A stretch of DNA of 64,000 nt from Actinomyces sp. (GTDB lineage Bacteria > Actinomycetota > Actinomycetes > Actinomycetales > Actinomycetaceae), in the NCBI GenBank assembly GCA_022649165.1, contig JALCNR010000016.1, forward strand, positions 1 through 64,000, read 5' to 3'. Below, piece after piece: positions 1 through 10,342 of the stretch (position 1 is its first letter; the number at the start of each line of letters is the position of its first letter). The notes beneath the pieces were generated by a model that saw only the letters and a program-made list of their open reading frames with translations, was not told where the DNA came from and did no database searches. The translations under genes were made by a program, and so were the position numbers.

Positions 1-24
1 GCGGGGAGGCCTGCGCCTCCCCGC
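1..24 (-). terminator. Hairpin downstream of shaft pilin gene
   Basis: A perfect 10-bp inverted repeat (GCGGGGAGGC and its complement) around a 4-base loop lies about 78 bases past the pilin stop codon. It looks like an intrinsic terminator or a partial terminator between the pilin and a following sortase gene. Any T-tract would lie left of the window edge, so termination cannot be confirmed. Confidence 0.45.
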
Positions 25-101
25 CACTCGGCCTCGGAGCACAGGCTCCTCGGCAGGACCCGGCCGGGTGAGCCGCCTGCATCGCCCGGCCGGGACGTGT
101 G

Positions 102-1502
102 TCAGGCGCGGTCGCCGGAGCGACGGCGCGTCACCAGGTAAGCGCCGCCGCCGAGCAGCAGCAGGGCCGCCCCACCGATCGTCATCAGCAGCTCACCGTT
201 CGCGCCGGTCAACGGCAGATTCGGGTGATCCTGCTGCGGATTCGGGATTGTGTAGGCAGCCTCCGCCGACTCGCCCGCCGTGACGGTCACCGGGATCGGC
301 GTCTCATCGAGGACGTATCCGGGCGGGGCATCGGTCTCCACCAGCCAGTATTGCTGCTCGACGTCGTCGTTGTTGCCGACGAAGAGGACGATCGAGGCCG
401 TGCCGTCGGCGCCTGTCGTCAGGGTCGCCACGGGCGTGGGAGCCGGAGTGCTCGCCGGGTCTGCGGCATAGACCGCGAACACGGCGCCCGCCAGGGTCGC
501 GGACTCATCCCCCTGCGCGTGCTTGAGGATGTCGAGGACTCCCCAGTTCGAGGAGGGCTCATCGGTCTCGGACTCCTGGTCGTTGACATTGACGAGCGCC
601 GTGTTCTCGATCGTCCCGTCCCCCTGGGAGGTCACCGTGGTCACCAGGGACACGGACACGGTCTGACCGGCCTCCAGCTTGCCGAGCCCCGTCTCCGTGA
701 AGGTGACGGTCACCGTCTGGCCACTCACGGCGATCGCGTAGTCGGTTCCCTCCTCGAATCCCGTGACGCTCAGAGAGGTGTAGGTCAGCCTCGGGTCCAG
801 GGTGTCCGTGACGACGAGCTTTGAGAGCACGTCCTCCTCGTTGATCGCCGGAACCGTCGCCGAGATGGTCCACGTGACGGAGGAGCCGAGTACCGGGGCG
901 GCGGGATCGGCGACCGTCTTCGTCGGTTCATCGAGCAGCTGGTTCTTCGGGTAGACGTGGACGTCGTAGAGCCAGGAGCCCTCGCCCTGGGGCAGGGGGA
1001 GGGTGACGAGGAAGGGAGCCGCCTCGGACACGATGGGATTGGCGCCGTGTCCCGTCTCCTGGACGAGGTAGAGCCCGATCGGGAGGGTCGTGAGCTCGGC
1101 CTCGCCGAACTCGTCGGTGGTGACCGTGGTCGGCGTGCCGAACGTGTACCCCTTGGTCGTGTCGAGGATGTCCTCGACGGTGACGCCGTCGATGAGGTCC
1201 CACCCCGCGTAGGTGGCGAGGTCGATGGCGTCCGCGCCGAGCCCGGTGACCGGGGTGACGGTGAACTCCACGCCTTCCAACGGCTCGTGCGTCGAGGTGT
1301 CGATGGTCTGCTCGGTGCCGTCGCCCTGGTCCCCTTGCAGACCCGCGTACTTGTGGATGGTGAGGATGCGGGGCTCCTGGTCGTCGATGTTCCCGTCGGC
1401 CGCCCGGGCGGCCGATCCGGCGGACACTCCGATCAGTGCGAGGGTGAGGGCGCCCGCGGCGCCGATGAGGCGCCGCGCGAGCGTGTGTCTCGTCGTTGTC
1501 AT
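102..1502 (-). CDS. Sortase-anchored fimbrial shaft pilin (SpaA/FimA-like)
   Basis: This is a 466-residue secreted pilin, predicted to be polymerised by a class C sortase into the pilus shaft and then anchored to the cell wall. Residues 1-34 form a signal peptide ending AARA. A canonical pilin motif (W177 to K186, containing VYPKN) supplies the lysine for inter-subunit isopeptide bonds. An E-box-like ETDAPPGY lies at 389-396, and LPLTG at 429-433 is followed by a membrane helix and an RRR tail. The ATG at 1502 was chosen because it begins the signal peptide and has AAAGGA upstream; a longer in-frame extension to 1625 has no such support. It follows the tip-pilin gene by 150 bases, probably in one operon. 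The family (SpaA/FimA/FimP type) is clear; the exact fimbrial type is not. Confidence 0.9.
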   Translation of the reverse strand: MTTTRHTLARRLIGAAGALTLALIGVSAGSAARAADGNIDDQEPRILTIHKYAGLQGDQGDGTEQTIDTSTHEPLEGVEFTVTPVTGLGADAIDLATYAGWDLIDGVTVEDILDTTKGYTFGTPTTVTTDEFGEAELTTLPIGLYLVQETGHGANPIVSEAAPFLVTLPLPQGEGSWLYDVHVYPKNQLLDEPTKTVADPAAPVLGSSVTWTISATVPAINEEDVLSKLVVTDTLDPRLTYTSLSVTGFEEGTDYAIAVSGQTVTVTFTETGLGKLEAGQTVSVSLVTTVTSQGDGTIENTALVNVNDQESETDEPSSNWGVLDILKHAQGDESATLAGAVFAVYAADPASTPAPTPVATLTTGADGTASIVLFVGNNDDVEQQYWLVETDAPPGYVLDETPIPVTVTAGESAEAAYTIPNPQQDHPNLPLTGANGELLMTIGGAALLLLGGGAYLVTRRRSGDRA

Positions 1503-1652
1503 GGGAGGGGTTTCCTTTCGGTGCGCGCCGCCATCGGGCGGCGGACAGGGAGCAGTGCTGATGGGGTCGTCGGGTCGATGGATGGATGTGGTCGCGTCGG
1601 AGGCACCGGCGCGCATGCGCCCCAAGGGGATCGGGGCAGGCCGGCGGGCCGG

Positions 1653-4600
1653 CTAGAGGCTCCTTCGCATGGCGACGGCTCGCCGGATGCGCGACCAGCC
1701 GCCGAGGGCGACCGCGACGGCCAGGATGGAGCCGCCGATGAGGGTGAACAGGTCGGAGGCCATCCCGCCGGTCAGGGGCAGGCTGACCAGCGGCACGTCC
1801 GCGTTCACGAACCGGTAGACGTCGTGGACGTTGTCCTCGTTGGGGACCTCGACCGAGGCGGGATCCACGTCCTCCCACAGGCTGTCGTCATCGTGGTCGA
1901 CCGACCCGTCCGGCGCGACCTCCCCCAGATACCGCTGGACCTTGACCTGGAAGTAGGCCGGGTCTCCTCCCCCGGCCGGCGCCTCCGAGATCGAGTAGCC
2001 GTGCAGGGGGCGCACCGTGAACGTGTTCGCCTCCGTCACCTTCTCGTCCCCTGCGACCGACGTCGCGCCGAGCCCCTCCACCCCCGGGTCGGGCGTGGCC
2101 GTGAGGCTCCACTCGTCCGCCGAGAGCGTCCCCCCGTGGTCGTTCTCGACATGTTTGAGGAGCGTCACCTCGCCGGTCAGGTTGTAGGCGATGCACGAGA
2201 CGTGCGTTCCCAGGGCGACGTCCGCCCCTCCGTTGAGACCGTCGTTCCACTCGTCGACACGGGTGAGGCTGTCGTCCACATGGGTGCAGTCCCACGACCC
2301 GGTCGACAGGGGGTTCGTCTCCTGCTGGGTGTCCGGGTCTCCCCTGAACTGCTGGTAGTACCAGGCCGGGCCGTCCGCCTCGGCGAACTGGTAGGTGCCG
2401 GGGTCGATCGCGCTGGTCACACCGAAGCTCCCGTTGACCTGCTGGGTCAGCGTCGCCCCGTCGAAGGGGGCGACCGGAGATCCGGCGCCCGGGTCGTCCG
2501 GCACGGTGTAGACCGTGAAGGTCCAGTCGCCGGGCTCGGCCTCGCCGCCGACCACCTGCTTGAGCAACGTCAACGTCGTCTCGCAGGTCACCGTGTTCGT
2601 GATCGTGAACGTGTTCTCGCCCACGGCCAGACTCGGCCGGTAGAGCTGGTCTCCCGAGATGTCGACGTCGACCGCCTGCCCGTTGGCCTCGCTCACGCGC
2701 TGGGAGTCCAGCGTGCACCCGACCATGACCGGGTCGATCGTCGTCGTCTCGTCGATCGAGGGCGTCTCGCCCACCGCGTATCCCATCCGCTCGGAGCCCC
2801 ACGGCTGCGGCGAGGGCGAGGCCACCCCGGGGCCTTCGAGCACGAGGCCGGCCGAGAGGCCGCCAGGCTGATCGCCGTTGGCGTAGTCCGTCCCGTTGAC
2901 GACCCAGTGCTTGTCCACCACCACCGAGGCGCTCTGCTCGACCTCCCGGTTGTAGACCGTGCACGAGATGTTCGAGCCGCCGTCGACGCCCGCGATCGAG
3001 AATCCGAGTTCTCCCTGGTTGGTCACGTCGACGCTCTGGCCGCCCTGGAGGTCGACGCACACCGCGTTGCGGCCGCCCTGGGTCACCAGCGAGTACTTGT
3101 CCTGCTGCTCGGCGCTCGGCTGCTCGACGAAGGCGAGGTCCGTGGACTCCGTCCCCGTGGCGAACGCGAGCGGGAAGTTGACGGCGCCCGTTCCGGTGCT
3201 GGTCGTCCCCGAGGCGGCGAGCGTGACGTCCGGATTGGAGGAGGCCGCCCCGAAAGTCCACCCGCCTGCGGGCGTCGCCCCCGTCACATCCTCTCCGGTC
3301 GTGCCCTCGGGCACCACCTGCTTGACCACGGTGACGGTGCCCGCGCAGCTCTGTGAGATCATCTCGCGCAGGACGGCGGCCGCCTGGTCGTAGTCCGTGG
3401 TCTGGAAGTAGTCGCTGCCCGCGGCGGGGCCGGAGATCGAAGCCAGGTTCAGCCCCGAGGCGGTCGAGTCGACTCCGCTGCCCACCCCCAGGGCGACGAC
3501 CCGCGCGCCGTCGTCCTTGATGGCATTGGCCGAGAAGATCCCGTTCTCGAGTTCGCGGAACCGGGTGTAGTTCCCGTATCCCTCGACCGGCGAGGCGTAG
3601 TAGGTCGGATTGCCGTCCGTGATGACGATCGCGACGTCGTAAGCGTTGCCGCTGGAGACCACCGACCACATCCCGCGGTCCCAGTTGGTCCCGCCGCTGG
3701 CCGTGAAGGTCGCGTCGCCGTCCGCGTCGCTGTACCACGACTTCACCGTCTGGGCCCCGGCCGCCGTCGACACGCTCTGCTTGGCGGGGTGGTTCGGGAC
3801 GCTGCCCGCCGGCGAGTTCGTGGCGAAGGTGTACAGGGACACGCTCGAGTCGGTTCCGGTCAGGGCGGTGACGAGGGTGTTGGCCGCGCCCGCCAGATCG
3901 TCCTCGTATCCTGCGATCGACCCCGAGAGGTCCAGCACCAAGGCGACGTCGAGGCCGCACTGCTGGACGACCGGGTTGTCCCTCACGAACTGGAAGACGC
4001 CGCCCGACGCGGTGCCGGTCTGGCCGGTGCCGAGCATGAAGTCGGCTCCCTGTCCGCTCGAGGTGTAGACGTTGCCCGACCTCAGCTGCGTGCCGCTCCC
4101 CACCCGGAACCCGTAGGTCGCGGGCGTGACCGTCCCTCCCACGCCGAGCCTGGCTGCCAGGTACTGCGTGTACCCGGAGGGCGCAGACACGGCCTTGACG
4201 TAAAGCTCGCGGTCGCGGTTCGCCTGGGGATTCACGAACGACCCGCCGGTCTCCGGGATGATGAAGGTGCAGTCGCCGTCCGCGTCGGACACGCATGTCG
4301 CCCAGGCCTCGCCGACCGGCGATGTCGCGGACAACGAGGCGAACAGCCCCAGCGTCGCTCCCGCCAACGGCGAGATGACTGTCGACCCCGTGCGCAGGCC
4401 GCCCACCTTCACGCTGACAGCGGCCTCACCGGGTCCGAGCGAGCCGGGCGCCGGAACGCTCATCGGCGAGATCGCCCCCGGTTCGTCCTCGACCGCATCC
4501 GCCGCCTCAGAGGACTCATCGGGCGGCGGCTTCTCATCCAGTTCCTCCCCCGCCCCGGTTCCGGCGGGGTCGCCCGAAACGGCGGCCTGATCGGAGTCGG

Positions 4601-4910
4601 CAGCGCCCTCTCCCCGTCCGGGATCGACGGCCGCCTCCTCCTCGGGCGCCGCAGGCTCGGGGGACGCCGCAGGCTCGGAGGGCGTCGTCTGGTCTCCGGA
4701 CTGCCCCGCCTCGTCCGGCGGCTCAGAGGCCCGGGTCGCCGCCGCCGTGCTCCCCGTGAGGTCCTCGTCGCCCGCAGCGAGGGCGACGCCGGTGAGGGAG
4801 CCGAAGACCAGGAGCGCGGAGAGACCGGCTCCAGACACGGTCCGCGCTCGCGACATGGTGCGGCGCGCCCGCAGATGCTGGGGGCGCTCGCTGGTGGATG
4901 GTGACGTCAC
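1653..4910 (-). CDS. Large von Willebrand A-domain tip/adhesin pilin, LPLTG-anchored
   Basis: This 1085-residue surface protein is the likely tip adhesin of the pilus. The N-terminus has a signal sequence (about 1-46), then an acidic Pro/Ala/Glu-rich linker (about 50-150). A SpaA-type fold follows (about 160-270). A von Willebrand A domain begins near 319, with the metal-site motif D327-L-S329-G-S331. Repeated prealbumin- or SpaA-like beta domains fill about 525-1040, ending in LPLTG (1044-1048), a membrane helix and a basic tail. The start is GTG, preceded by AGGAG at 6-base spacing. It is the first gene of the operon and has its own promoter at 5017-5046. The ligand cannot be predicted. Tip proteins of actinobacterial fimbriae (FimQ/FimB class) have the same gene order. 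Confidence 0.85.
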   Translation of the reverse strand: MTSPSTSERPQHLRARRTMSRARTVSGAGLSALLVFGSLTGVALAAGDEDLTGSTAAATRASEPPDEAGQSGDQTTPSEPAASPEPAAPEEEAAVDPGRGEGAADSDQAAVSGDPAGTGAGEELDEKPPPDESSEAADAVEDEPGAISPMSVPAPGSLGPGEAAVSVKVGGLRTGSTVISPLAGATLGLFASLSATSPVGEAWATCVSDADGDCTFIIPETGGSFVNPQANRDRELYVKAVSAPSGYTQYLAARLGVGGTVTPATYGFRVGSGTQLRSGNVYTSSGQGADFMLGTGQTGTASGGVFQFVRDNPVVQQCGLDVALVLDLSGSIAGYEDDLAGAANTLVTALTGTDSSVSLYTFATNSPAGSVPNHPAKQSVSTAAGAQTVKSWYSDADGDATFTASGGTNWDRGMWSVVSSGNAYDVAIVITDGNPTYYASPVEGYGNYTRFRELENGIFSANAIKDDGARVVALGVGSGVDSTASGLNLASISGPAAGSDYFQTTDYDQAAAVLREMISQSCAGTVTVVKQVVPEGTTGEDVTGATPAGGWTFGAASSNPDVTLAASGTTSTGTGAVNFPLAFATGTESTDLAFVEQPSAEQQDKYSLVTQGGRNAVCVDLQGGQSVDVTNQGELGFSIAGVDGGSNISCTVYNREVEQSASVVVDKHWVVNGTDYANGDQPGGLSAGLVLEGPGVASPSPQPWGSERMGYAVGETPSIDETTTIDPVMVGCTLDSQRVSEANGQAVDVDISGDQLYRPSLAVGENTFTITNTVTCETTLTLLKQVVGGEAEPGDWTFTVYTVPDDPGAGSPVAPFDGATLTQQVNGSFGVTSAIDPGTYQFAEADGPAWYYQQFRGDPDTQQETNPLSTGSWDCTHVDDSLTRVDEWNDGLNGGADVALGTHVSCIAYNLTGEVTLLKHVENDHGGTLSADEWSLTATPDPGVEGLGATSVAGDEKVTEANTFTVRPLHGYSISEAPAGGGDPAYFQVKVQRYLGEVAPDGSVDHDDDSLWEDVDPASVEVPNEDNVHDVYRFVNADVPLVSLPLTGGMASDLFTLIGGSILAVAVALGGWSRIRRAVAMRRSL

Positions 4911-5280
4911 GGTCTGCTCCTGGGATAGGCGGGACCACGGCTCGTCGCACGTTCCGGGCTCTCAGGCGCGTGGCCTGTGCGCCGCTGTGTGGCGATGGGC
5001 ATGTGGCGTTGATGTGATTATCCATACAGACATCTCCATTCGTCAACCATGTCGTCCATGTCGATCTGATTTATCAATTATTTTCGGCCATATGAAGCCA
5101 ATCTCTGGAGCGTCGTGACGGAATCTGTGTCAACTTGACATCTGAGGCTAGCGACGTTTGTCCTACCGATCATCGGTCTCTATCACGTATAATGTCGCGC
5201 TTCCGACTCGCCGGGCCGGGAAGCCGGCCTCGGCGGGACGCGGCTCCCCCGGTCCGCGCCCCGGCGCGCGCGTCCGGGCA
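4911..5280. other. AT-rich intergenic region upstream of the pilus operon
   Basis: This 370-base gap lies between the tip-pilin start and the tuf terminator. Its middle (about 5010-5200) is much richer in A and T than the surrounding genes. It contains the pilus promoter at 5017-5046 and an untranslated leader of about 100 bases. I see no credible gene or RNA gene. The low GC is typical of a regulated promoter region, but no operator could be assigned. Confidence 0.5.
5017..5046 (-). promoter_or_regulatory. Putative sigma-70-type promoter of the pilus operon
   Basis: Read on the minus strand, TTGACG (5041-5046) and GATAAT (5017-5022) are separated by 18 bases. Each matches the housekeeping consensus at five of six positions. 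Transcription would start near 5010, giving a leader of about 100 bases before the tip-pilin GTG. This is an assignment by sequence only. Confidence 0.6.
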
Positions 5281-5324
5281 AAAAGAAACCGCCCCGCCGC
5301 ACCAGATGGTGCGGCGGGGCGGTC
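5281..5324 (-). terminator. Intrinsic terminator of tuf
   Basis: A perfect 16-bp stem (5289-5304 with 5309-5324) closes a 4-base AGAT loop. On the minus strand it is followed at once by GTTTCTTTTT, a proper U-tract. It lies 42 bases past the tuf stop and ends the rpsL-rpsG-fusA-tuf transcription unit. This is the clearest rho-independent terminator in the window. Confidence 0.92.
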
Positions 5325-5366
5325 CCCGTCAGTCAGCCGGCCGATCCCAGCGGGATCGGCGCGGGC

Positions 5367-6557
<1,191 letters not shown>

Positions 6558-6607
6558 TTGTGTCCTCCTGGACTCGGGTAGATGTTCTCAGCCGTGGGCT
6601 GCGTGTC

Positions 6608-6616
6608 ACTCTAGCA
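6608..6616 (-). promoter_or_regulatory. Possible extended -10 promoter for tuf
   Basis: On the minus strand the sequence TGCTAGAGT has the TGnTAnnnT shape of an extended -10 element, about 51 bases before the tuf start. No convincing -35 was found. A separate tuf promoter after fusA is common in bacteria, but this one is tentative. Confidence 0.35.
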
Positions 6617-6668
6617 TCCACAGGGCGTGAGATCCCTACTGGTTTTCTGTTGATGTGGGGCGGGATTC

Positions 6669-6696
6669 CGCCGGTCCACCGGTGCCCGGACCGGCG
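6669..6696 (-). terminator. Hairpin after fusA, possible weak terminator
   Basis: A perfect 9-bp stem (CGCCGGTCC with GGACCGGCG) closes a 10-base loop, 20 bases past the fusA stop. No U-tract follows on the minus strand, so it may attenuate or protect the message rather than stop transcription fully. Confidence 0.35.
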
Positions 6697-6715
6697 TCCT
6701 CCCGCCTCGTGGCAC

Positions 6716-8842
6716 TCACTCGCCCCGAGACTTCCCGATGATCTCCTCCGCGACGTTCCGGGGAACCTCGGCGTAGGAGTCGAACTGCATCGTGTACACC
6801 GCGCGGCCCTGGGTCTTCGACCGCAGGTCGCCGACGTAGCCGAACATCTCCGACAGAGGGACGTTCGCGCGCACGACGCGCACCCCGTGCTGCTCGTCCA
6901 TCGACGAGATGGATCCGCGACGTGAGTTGAGGTCGCCGATGACGTCGCCCATGTACTCCTCGGGCGTGCGCACCTCGACATCCATGATCGGCTCCAGCAG
7001 CACCGGCTTGGCCTTCTTCGCGGCCTCCTTGAAGGCCATGGAGCCGGCGATCTTGAACGCCATCTCCGAGGAGTCGACCTCGTGGTAGGCGCCGTCGAGC
7101 AGGGTCGCGCGCACGTCGACCACCGGGTAGCCGGCGAGCACGCCCGACTGCATGGCATCCCGGATGCCCGCGTCCACGCTGGGGATGTACTCGCGCGGCA
7201 CGCGCCCGCCCGTCACCTTGTCCACGAACTCGTAGTCCTCCTCGGAGTCCGTGGGGAGCGGCTCGAGCGCGATGATGACGCGGGCGAACTGGCCGGAGCC
7301 ACCGGTCTGCTTCTTGTGGGTGTACTCGAACTTCTCGACCGCCTTGCGGATGGTCTCGCGGTAGGCGACCATCGGCTTGCCGACGTTCGCCTCGACCTTG
7401 AACTCGCGGCGCATGCGGTCGACGATGATGTCGAGGTGGAGTTCGCCCATGCCGCCGATGATCGTCTGACCGGACTCCTGGTCGAGCTCGACGGTGAAGG
7501 TCGGATCCTCCTCCGCCAGCTTCTGGATGGCCAGGCCCATCTTCTCCTGGTCCGCCTTCGACTTCGGCTCGACGGCCACGTGGATGACCGGCTTCGGGAA
7601 GGTCATGGACTCCAGGATGATCGGATGGGCCAGGTCAGACAGGGTGTCGCCCGTCGTCGTGTCCTTCAGGCCGATGACCGCGTAGATGTGGCCCGCGTGG
7701 GCCAGGTCGACGGGGTTCTCCTTGTTGGAGTGCATCTGGAAGATCTTCCCGATGCGCTCCTTCTTGCCCTTGGTCGAGTTCAGGACCTGGGAGCCGGCGT
7801 CCACCCTGCCGGAGTACACCCGGATGAAGGTGAGCTTCCCGTAGAAGGGGTGCGCCGCGATCTTGAACGCCAGCGCCGCGAAGGGCTCGTGCTCGTCCGC
7901 CTTGCGCGACTCGGTCTCGCCCTCGTCCTCGTGCCCGGGGCGGAAGCCCGTCGTGTCGGGCATGTCCAGGGGAGAGGGGAGGAAGTCGATGACGCCGTCG
8001 AGCACGGGCTGGACGCCCATGTTCTTCAGGGCCGTCCCGCAGTAGACCGGGAACGCCTTGCTGGCGATCGTCAGCGCGCGCACGCCCTGCTTGATCTGGT
8101 CGACCGTGAGCTCGCCATTCGTCAGGTACGCCTCGGTCAGCTCGTCGCTGCCCTCGGCCGCGGCCTCCATGAGCGCCTCGCGGTACTCCTCGGCCCTCTC
8201 GACCAGGTCGGCGGGGATCTCCCCCTCCTCGACGACGGCGCCGAGCGTCGGCTGCCCGCCCGCGTCCTTCGCCGGCCAGTGCAGGGCCTTCATCGTCAGC
8301 AGGTCGATGGTGCCCTCGAAGTCGTTCTCGGCCCCGATCGGCAGCTGCATGACGATCGGCGTCGCGTGGAGGCGGTCCTTGATCGTCTGGACCGAGTAGT
8401 AGAAGTCGGCGCCCATCTTGTCCATCTTGTTGATGAAGCAGATGCGCGGGACGTCGTACTTGTCGGCCTGGCGCCACACCGTCTCGGACTGGGGCTCCAC
8501 GCCCTCCTTGCCGTCGAAGACGGCCACGGCGCCGTCGAGCACCCGCAGGGAGCGCTCGACCTCCACCGTGAAGTCCACGTGGCCGGGCGTGTCGATGATG
8601 TTGATCTGGTTGTTCTTCCAGAAGCAGGTCACGGCCGCGGACGTGATGGTGATGCCGCGCTCCTTCTCCTGCTCCATCCAGTCGGTCGTCGAGGCGCCGT
8701 CGTGGGTCTCGCCGATCTTGTAGTTGATGCCCGTGTAGTAGAGGATGCGCTCCGTCACGGTCGTCTTGCCGGCATCGATATGCGCCATGATGCCGATGTT
8801 GCGGACCCTCCGGAGGTCCGTGAGCACCTCGTGCTGTGCCAC
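6716..8842 (-). CDS. fusA: Elongation factor G
   Basis: This 708-residue translocase GTPase moves tRNA and mRNA through the ribosome; the length is standard. The N-terminal P-loop reads [10 protein letters not shown]3 is DTPGHVDF and G4 is NKMD. The [11 protein letters not shown] block and the domain IV region ([19 protein letters not shown]) are present. The start is GTG with an AAGGA upstream. It sits in the conserved rpsL-rpsG-fusA-tuf order. Confidence 0.98.
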   Translation of the reverse strand: MAQHEVLTDLRRVRNIGIMAHIDAGKTTVTERILYYTGINYKIGETHDGASTTDWMEQEKERGITITSAAVTCFWKNNQINIIDTPGHVDFTVEVERSLRVLDGAVAVFDGKEGVEPQSETVWRQADKYDVPRICFINKMDKMGADFYYSVQTIKDRLHATPIVMQLPIGAENDFEGTIDLLTMKALHWPAKDAGGQPTLGAVVEEGEIPADLVERAEEYREALMEAAAEGSDELTEAYLTNGELTVDQIKQGVRALTIASKAFPVYCGTALKNMGVQPVLDGVIDFLPSPLDMPDTTGFRPGHEDEGETESRKADEHEPFAALAFKIAAHPFYGKLTFIRVYSGRVDAGSQVLNSTKGKKERIGKIFQMHSNKENPVDLAHAGHIYAVIGLKDTTTGDTLSDLAHPIILESMTFPKPVIHVAVEPKSKADQEKMGLAIQKLAEEDPTFTVELDQESGQTIIGGMGELHLDIIVDRMRREFKVEANVGKPMVAYRETIRKAVEKFEYTHKKQTGGSGQFARVIIALEPLPTDSEEDYEFVDKVTGGRVPREYIPSVDAGIRDAMQSGVLAGYPVVDVRATLLDGAYHEVDSSEMAFKIAGSMAFKEAAKKAKPVLLEPIMDVEVRTPEEYMGDVIGDLNSRRGSISSMDEQHGVRVVRANVPLSEMFGYVGDLRSKTQGRAVYTMQFDSYAEVPRNVAEEIIGKSRGE

Positions 8843-8888
8843 TGAGTAATCCTTCGTGTGAAGTTGCGTGGATGGGTGCCCCGCCCCT

Positions 8889-8940
8889 CCGGGGACGAGG
8901 GCGTCCCGGCCTGTCAGCCTGCGGTCGCCCTCGTCCCCGG
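8889..8940 (-). other. Long hairpin in the rpsG-fusA spacer
   Basis: A perfect 15-bp stem (8889-8903 with 8926-8940) with a 22-base loop occupies the 109-base gap between rpsG and fusA. No U-tract follows it in either direction. It could be a processing site, a stabilising structure, or an attenuator that reduces fusA-tuf relative to the ribosomal-protein genes. Confidence 0.55.
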
Positions 8941-8951
8941 AAAGAGGGGAA

Positions 8952-9422
8952 TCACCAGCGGTAGTGGGCGAACGCGCGGTTCGACTCGGCCATCTTGTGC
9001 ATGTCCTCGCGCCGCTTGACGGCGGCGCCCAGGCCGTTGGAGGCGTCCATGATCTCGTTGGCGAGACGCTCGGTCATCGTCTTCTCACGGCGCTGGCGCG
9101 AGAAGTCGACCAGCCAGCGCAGCGCGAGCGTGGTGGCGCGGGCGGGCTTGACCTCGACGGGGACCTGGTAGGTCGCGCCGCCGACGCGGCGGGACTTGAC
9201 CTCCAGGGCGGGGCGGATGTTGTCCAGCGCGCGCTTGAGCACGACGACCGGGTCCTGCTCGGTCTTCTCGCGGACGCCTTCGAGGGCGCCGTAGACGATG
9301 CGCTCGGCGACCGTCTTCTTGCCGTCCAGCAGGACGCGGTTGACCAGCTGCGTGACGACCTTCGAGCCGTAGACCGGATCGTCGACCAGCGGGCGCTTGG
9401 GAGCGGGGCCCTTACGAGGCAT
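8952..9422 (-). CDS. rpsG: 30S ribosomal protein S7
   Basis: This 156-residue small-subunit protein nucleates assembly of the 16S 3' domain; length and sequence are standard. It begins [11 protein letters not shown] and includes [27 protein letters not shown] and the C-terminal AHYRW. The ATG shares one base with the rpsL stop (TAATG), so the two are translationally coupled. A longer upstream in-frame extension overlaps rpsL and is not real. Confidence 0.97.
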   Translation of the reverse strand: MPRKGPAPKRPLVDDPVYGSKVVTQLVNRVLLDGKKTVAERIVYGALEGVREKTEQDPVVVLKRALDNIRPALEVKSRRVGGATYQVPVEVKPARATTLALRWLVDFSRQRREKTMTERLANEIMDASNGLGAAVKRREDMHKMAESNRAFAHYRW

Positions 9423-9796
9423 TACTTCTTCTCCTTCTTCGCGCCGTAGCGGGAACGGGCCTGCTGGCGGTTGCGCACGCCCTGGGTGTCCAGGGAGCCG
9501 CGGACGATGCGGTAGCGCACGCCGGGAAGGTCCTTCACGCGGCCGCCGCGGACGAGCACGATCGAGTGCTCCTGCAGGTTGTGGCCCTCGCCGGGGATGT
9601 ACGCCGTGACCTCGATGCCCGAGGACAGGCGCACGCGCGCGACCTTGCGGAGCGCCGAGTTCGGCTTCTTCGGGGTGGTCGTGTACACGCGCGTGCACAC
9701 GCCGCGGCGCTGAGGCGAGCCCTTGAGCGCGGGGGTCTTGACCTTCGCGCGCTTCGAGCTGCGTCCCTTGCGGACGAGCTGCTGAATGGTAGGCAC
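9422..9796 (-). CDS. rpsL: 30S ribosomal protein S12
   Basis: This 124-residue decoding-centre protein contains the invariant [19 protein letters not shown] segment. The streptomycin-relevant lysines are both present (K43 and K88), so the S12 allele looks wild-type and sensitive. The start is GTG, with GGAGA 6 bases upstream. It is the first gene of the str operon, behind a leader of about 277 bases and a promoter at 10082-10111. Confidence 0.98.
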   Translation of the reverse strand: MPTIQQLVRKGRSSKRAKVKTPALKGSPQRRGVCTRVYTTTPKKPNSALRKVARVRLSSGIEVTAYIPGEGHNLQEHSIVLVRGGRVKDLPGVRYRIVRGSLDTQGVRNRQQARSRYGAKKEKK

Positions 9797-10342
9797 TGGT
9801 TCTCCAGTCTGTCTCTGTTGCCAGTCGGTTCGGGACGCGGACGTCCCCTGTTGCAGTCAGCCGGATGAACGGGGTCCTCCGCCCCGTGCGGACGCGCGCG
9901 GTCCGCCACAGGGCCGGCGCGCCATGACTGGAAACCCCATCCCATCGGCCGACGGCCGAGGACCTGGGTTCAGGAGGATGACGCCCGGAGCTCCGACGGA
10001 TCGGGAGCCCGCGTGCCCCCCGAGGCCGCGACGGGATCGGGGAACGGGATGGTGGACCCGGTCGCCCGGGTACCGCCATCTAGTTTAGTGACCGGCCGTT
10101 TTCGGCGTCAACGCGCGCCTGCGTGACATCGGGCGCACCGGCCGGGAAGCACTCGGCGGGGGCGGCCCGCTGAAAGAGGAGCGCTCGACGGCCGACGGGC
10201 CGCCCACCGCTCGTCGGGCCGCCCCAGGTCTGTGGACCGCGCCGCCCGGGGTAAGCTGGTCCGCGGTGCGCCGGGAAGCCTGGTCGGCCGCCCCGCCCGC
10301 GCGGGGCGTCGCGATCCGTGATGTCCGGCCCCAGGAGCTCCC
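9797..10342. other. Divergent rpsL/nhaA intergenic region
   Basis: This 546-base gap lies between the divergent rpsL and nhaA starts. It holds a good minus-strand promoter at 10082-10111 and a long GC-rich rpsL leader with several small inverted repeats. I could not assign a promoter for nhaA with confidence. No credible small gene was seen; open frames here show no recognisable product. Confidence 0.5.
10082..10111 (-). promoter_or_regulatory. Putative promoter of the rpsL-rpsG-fusA-tuf operon
   Basis: On the minus strand, TTGACG (10106-10111) and TAAACT (10082-10087) are 18 bases apart. They match the housekeeping consensus at five and four of six positions. It stands in a short AT-rich patch and predicts a leader of about 277 bases. 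Confidence 0.6.

Noticed and set aside
5135-5193. Plus-strand TTGACA (5135-5140) and TATAAT (5188-5193), as a possible promoter of a small RNA.
   Set aside because: The two boxes are 47 bases apart and cannot form one promoter; neither has a partner at 16-19 bases, and no gene or RNA is seen downstream.
8889-8940. rpsG-fusA spacer hairpin as a full terminator.
   Set aside because: There is no U-tract, and the conserved rpsL-rpsG-fusA order argues for cotranscription, so it is listed only as a structure.
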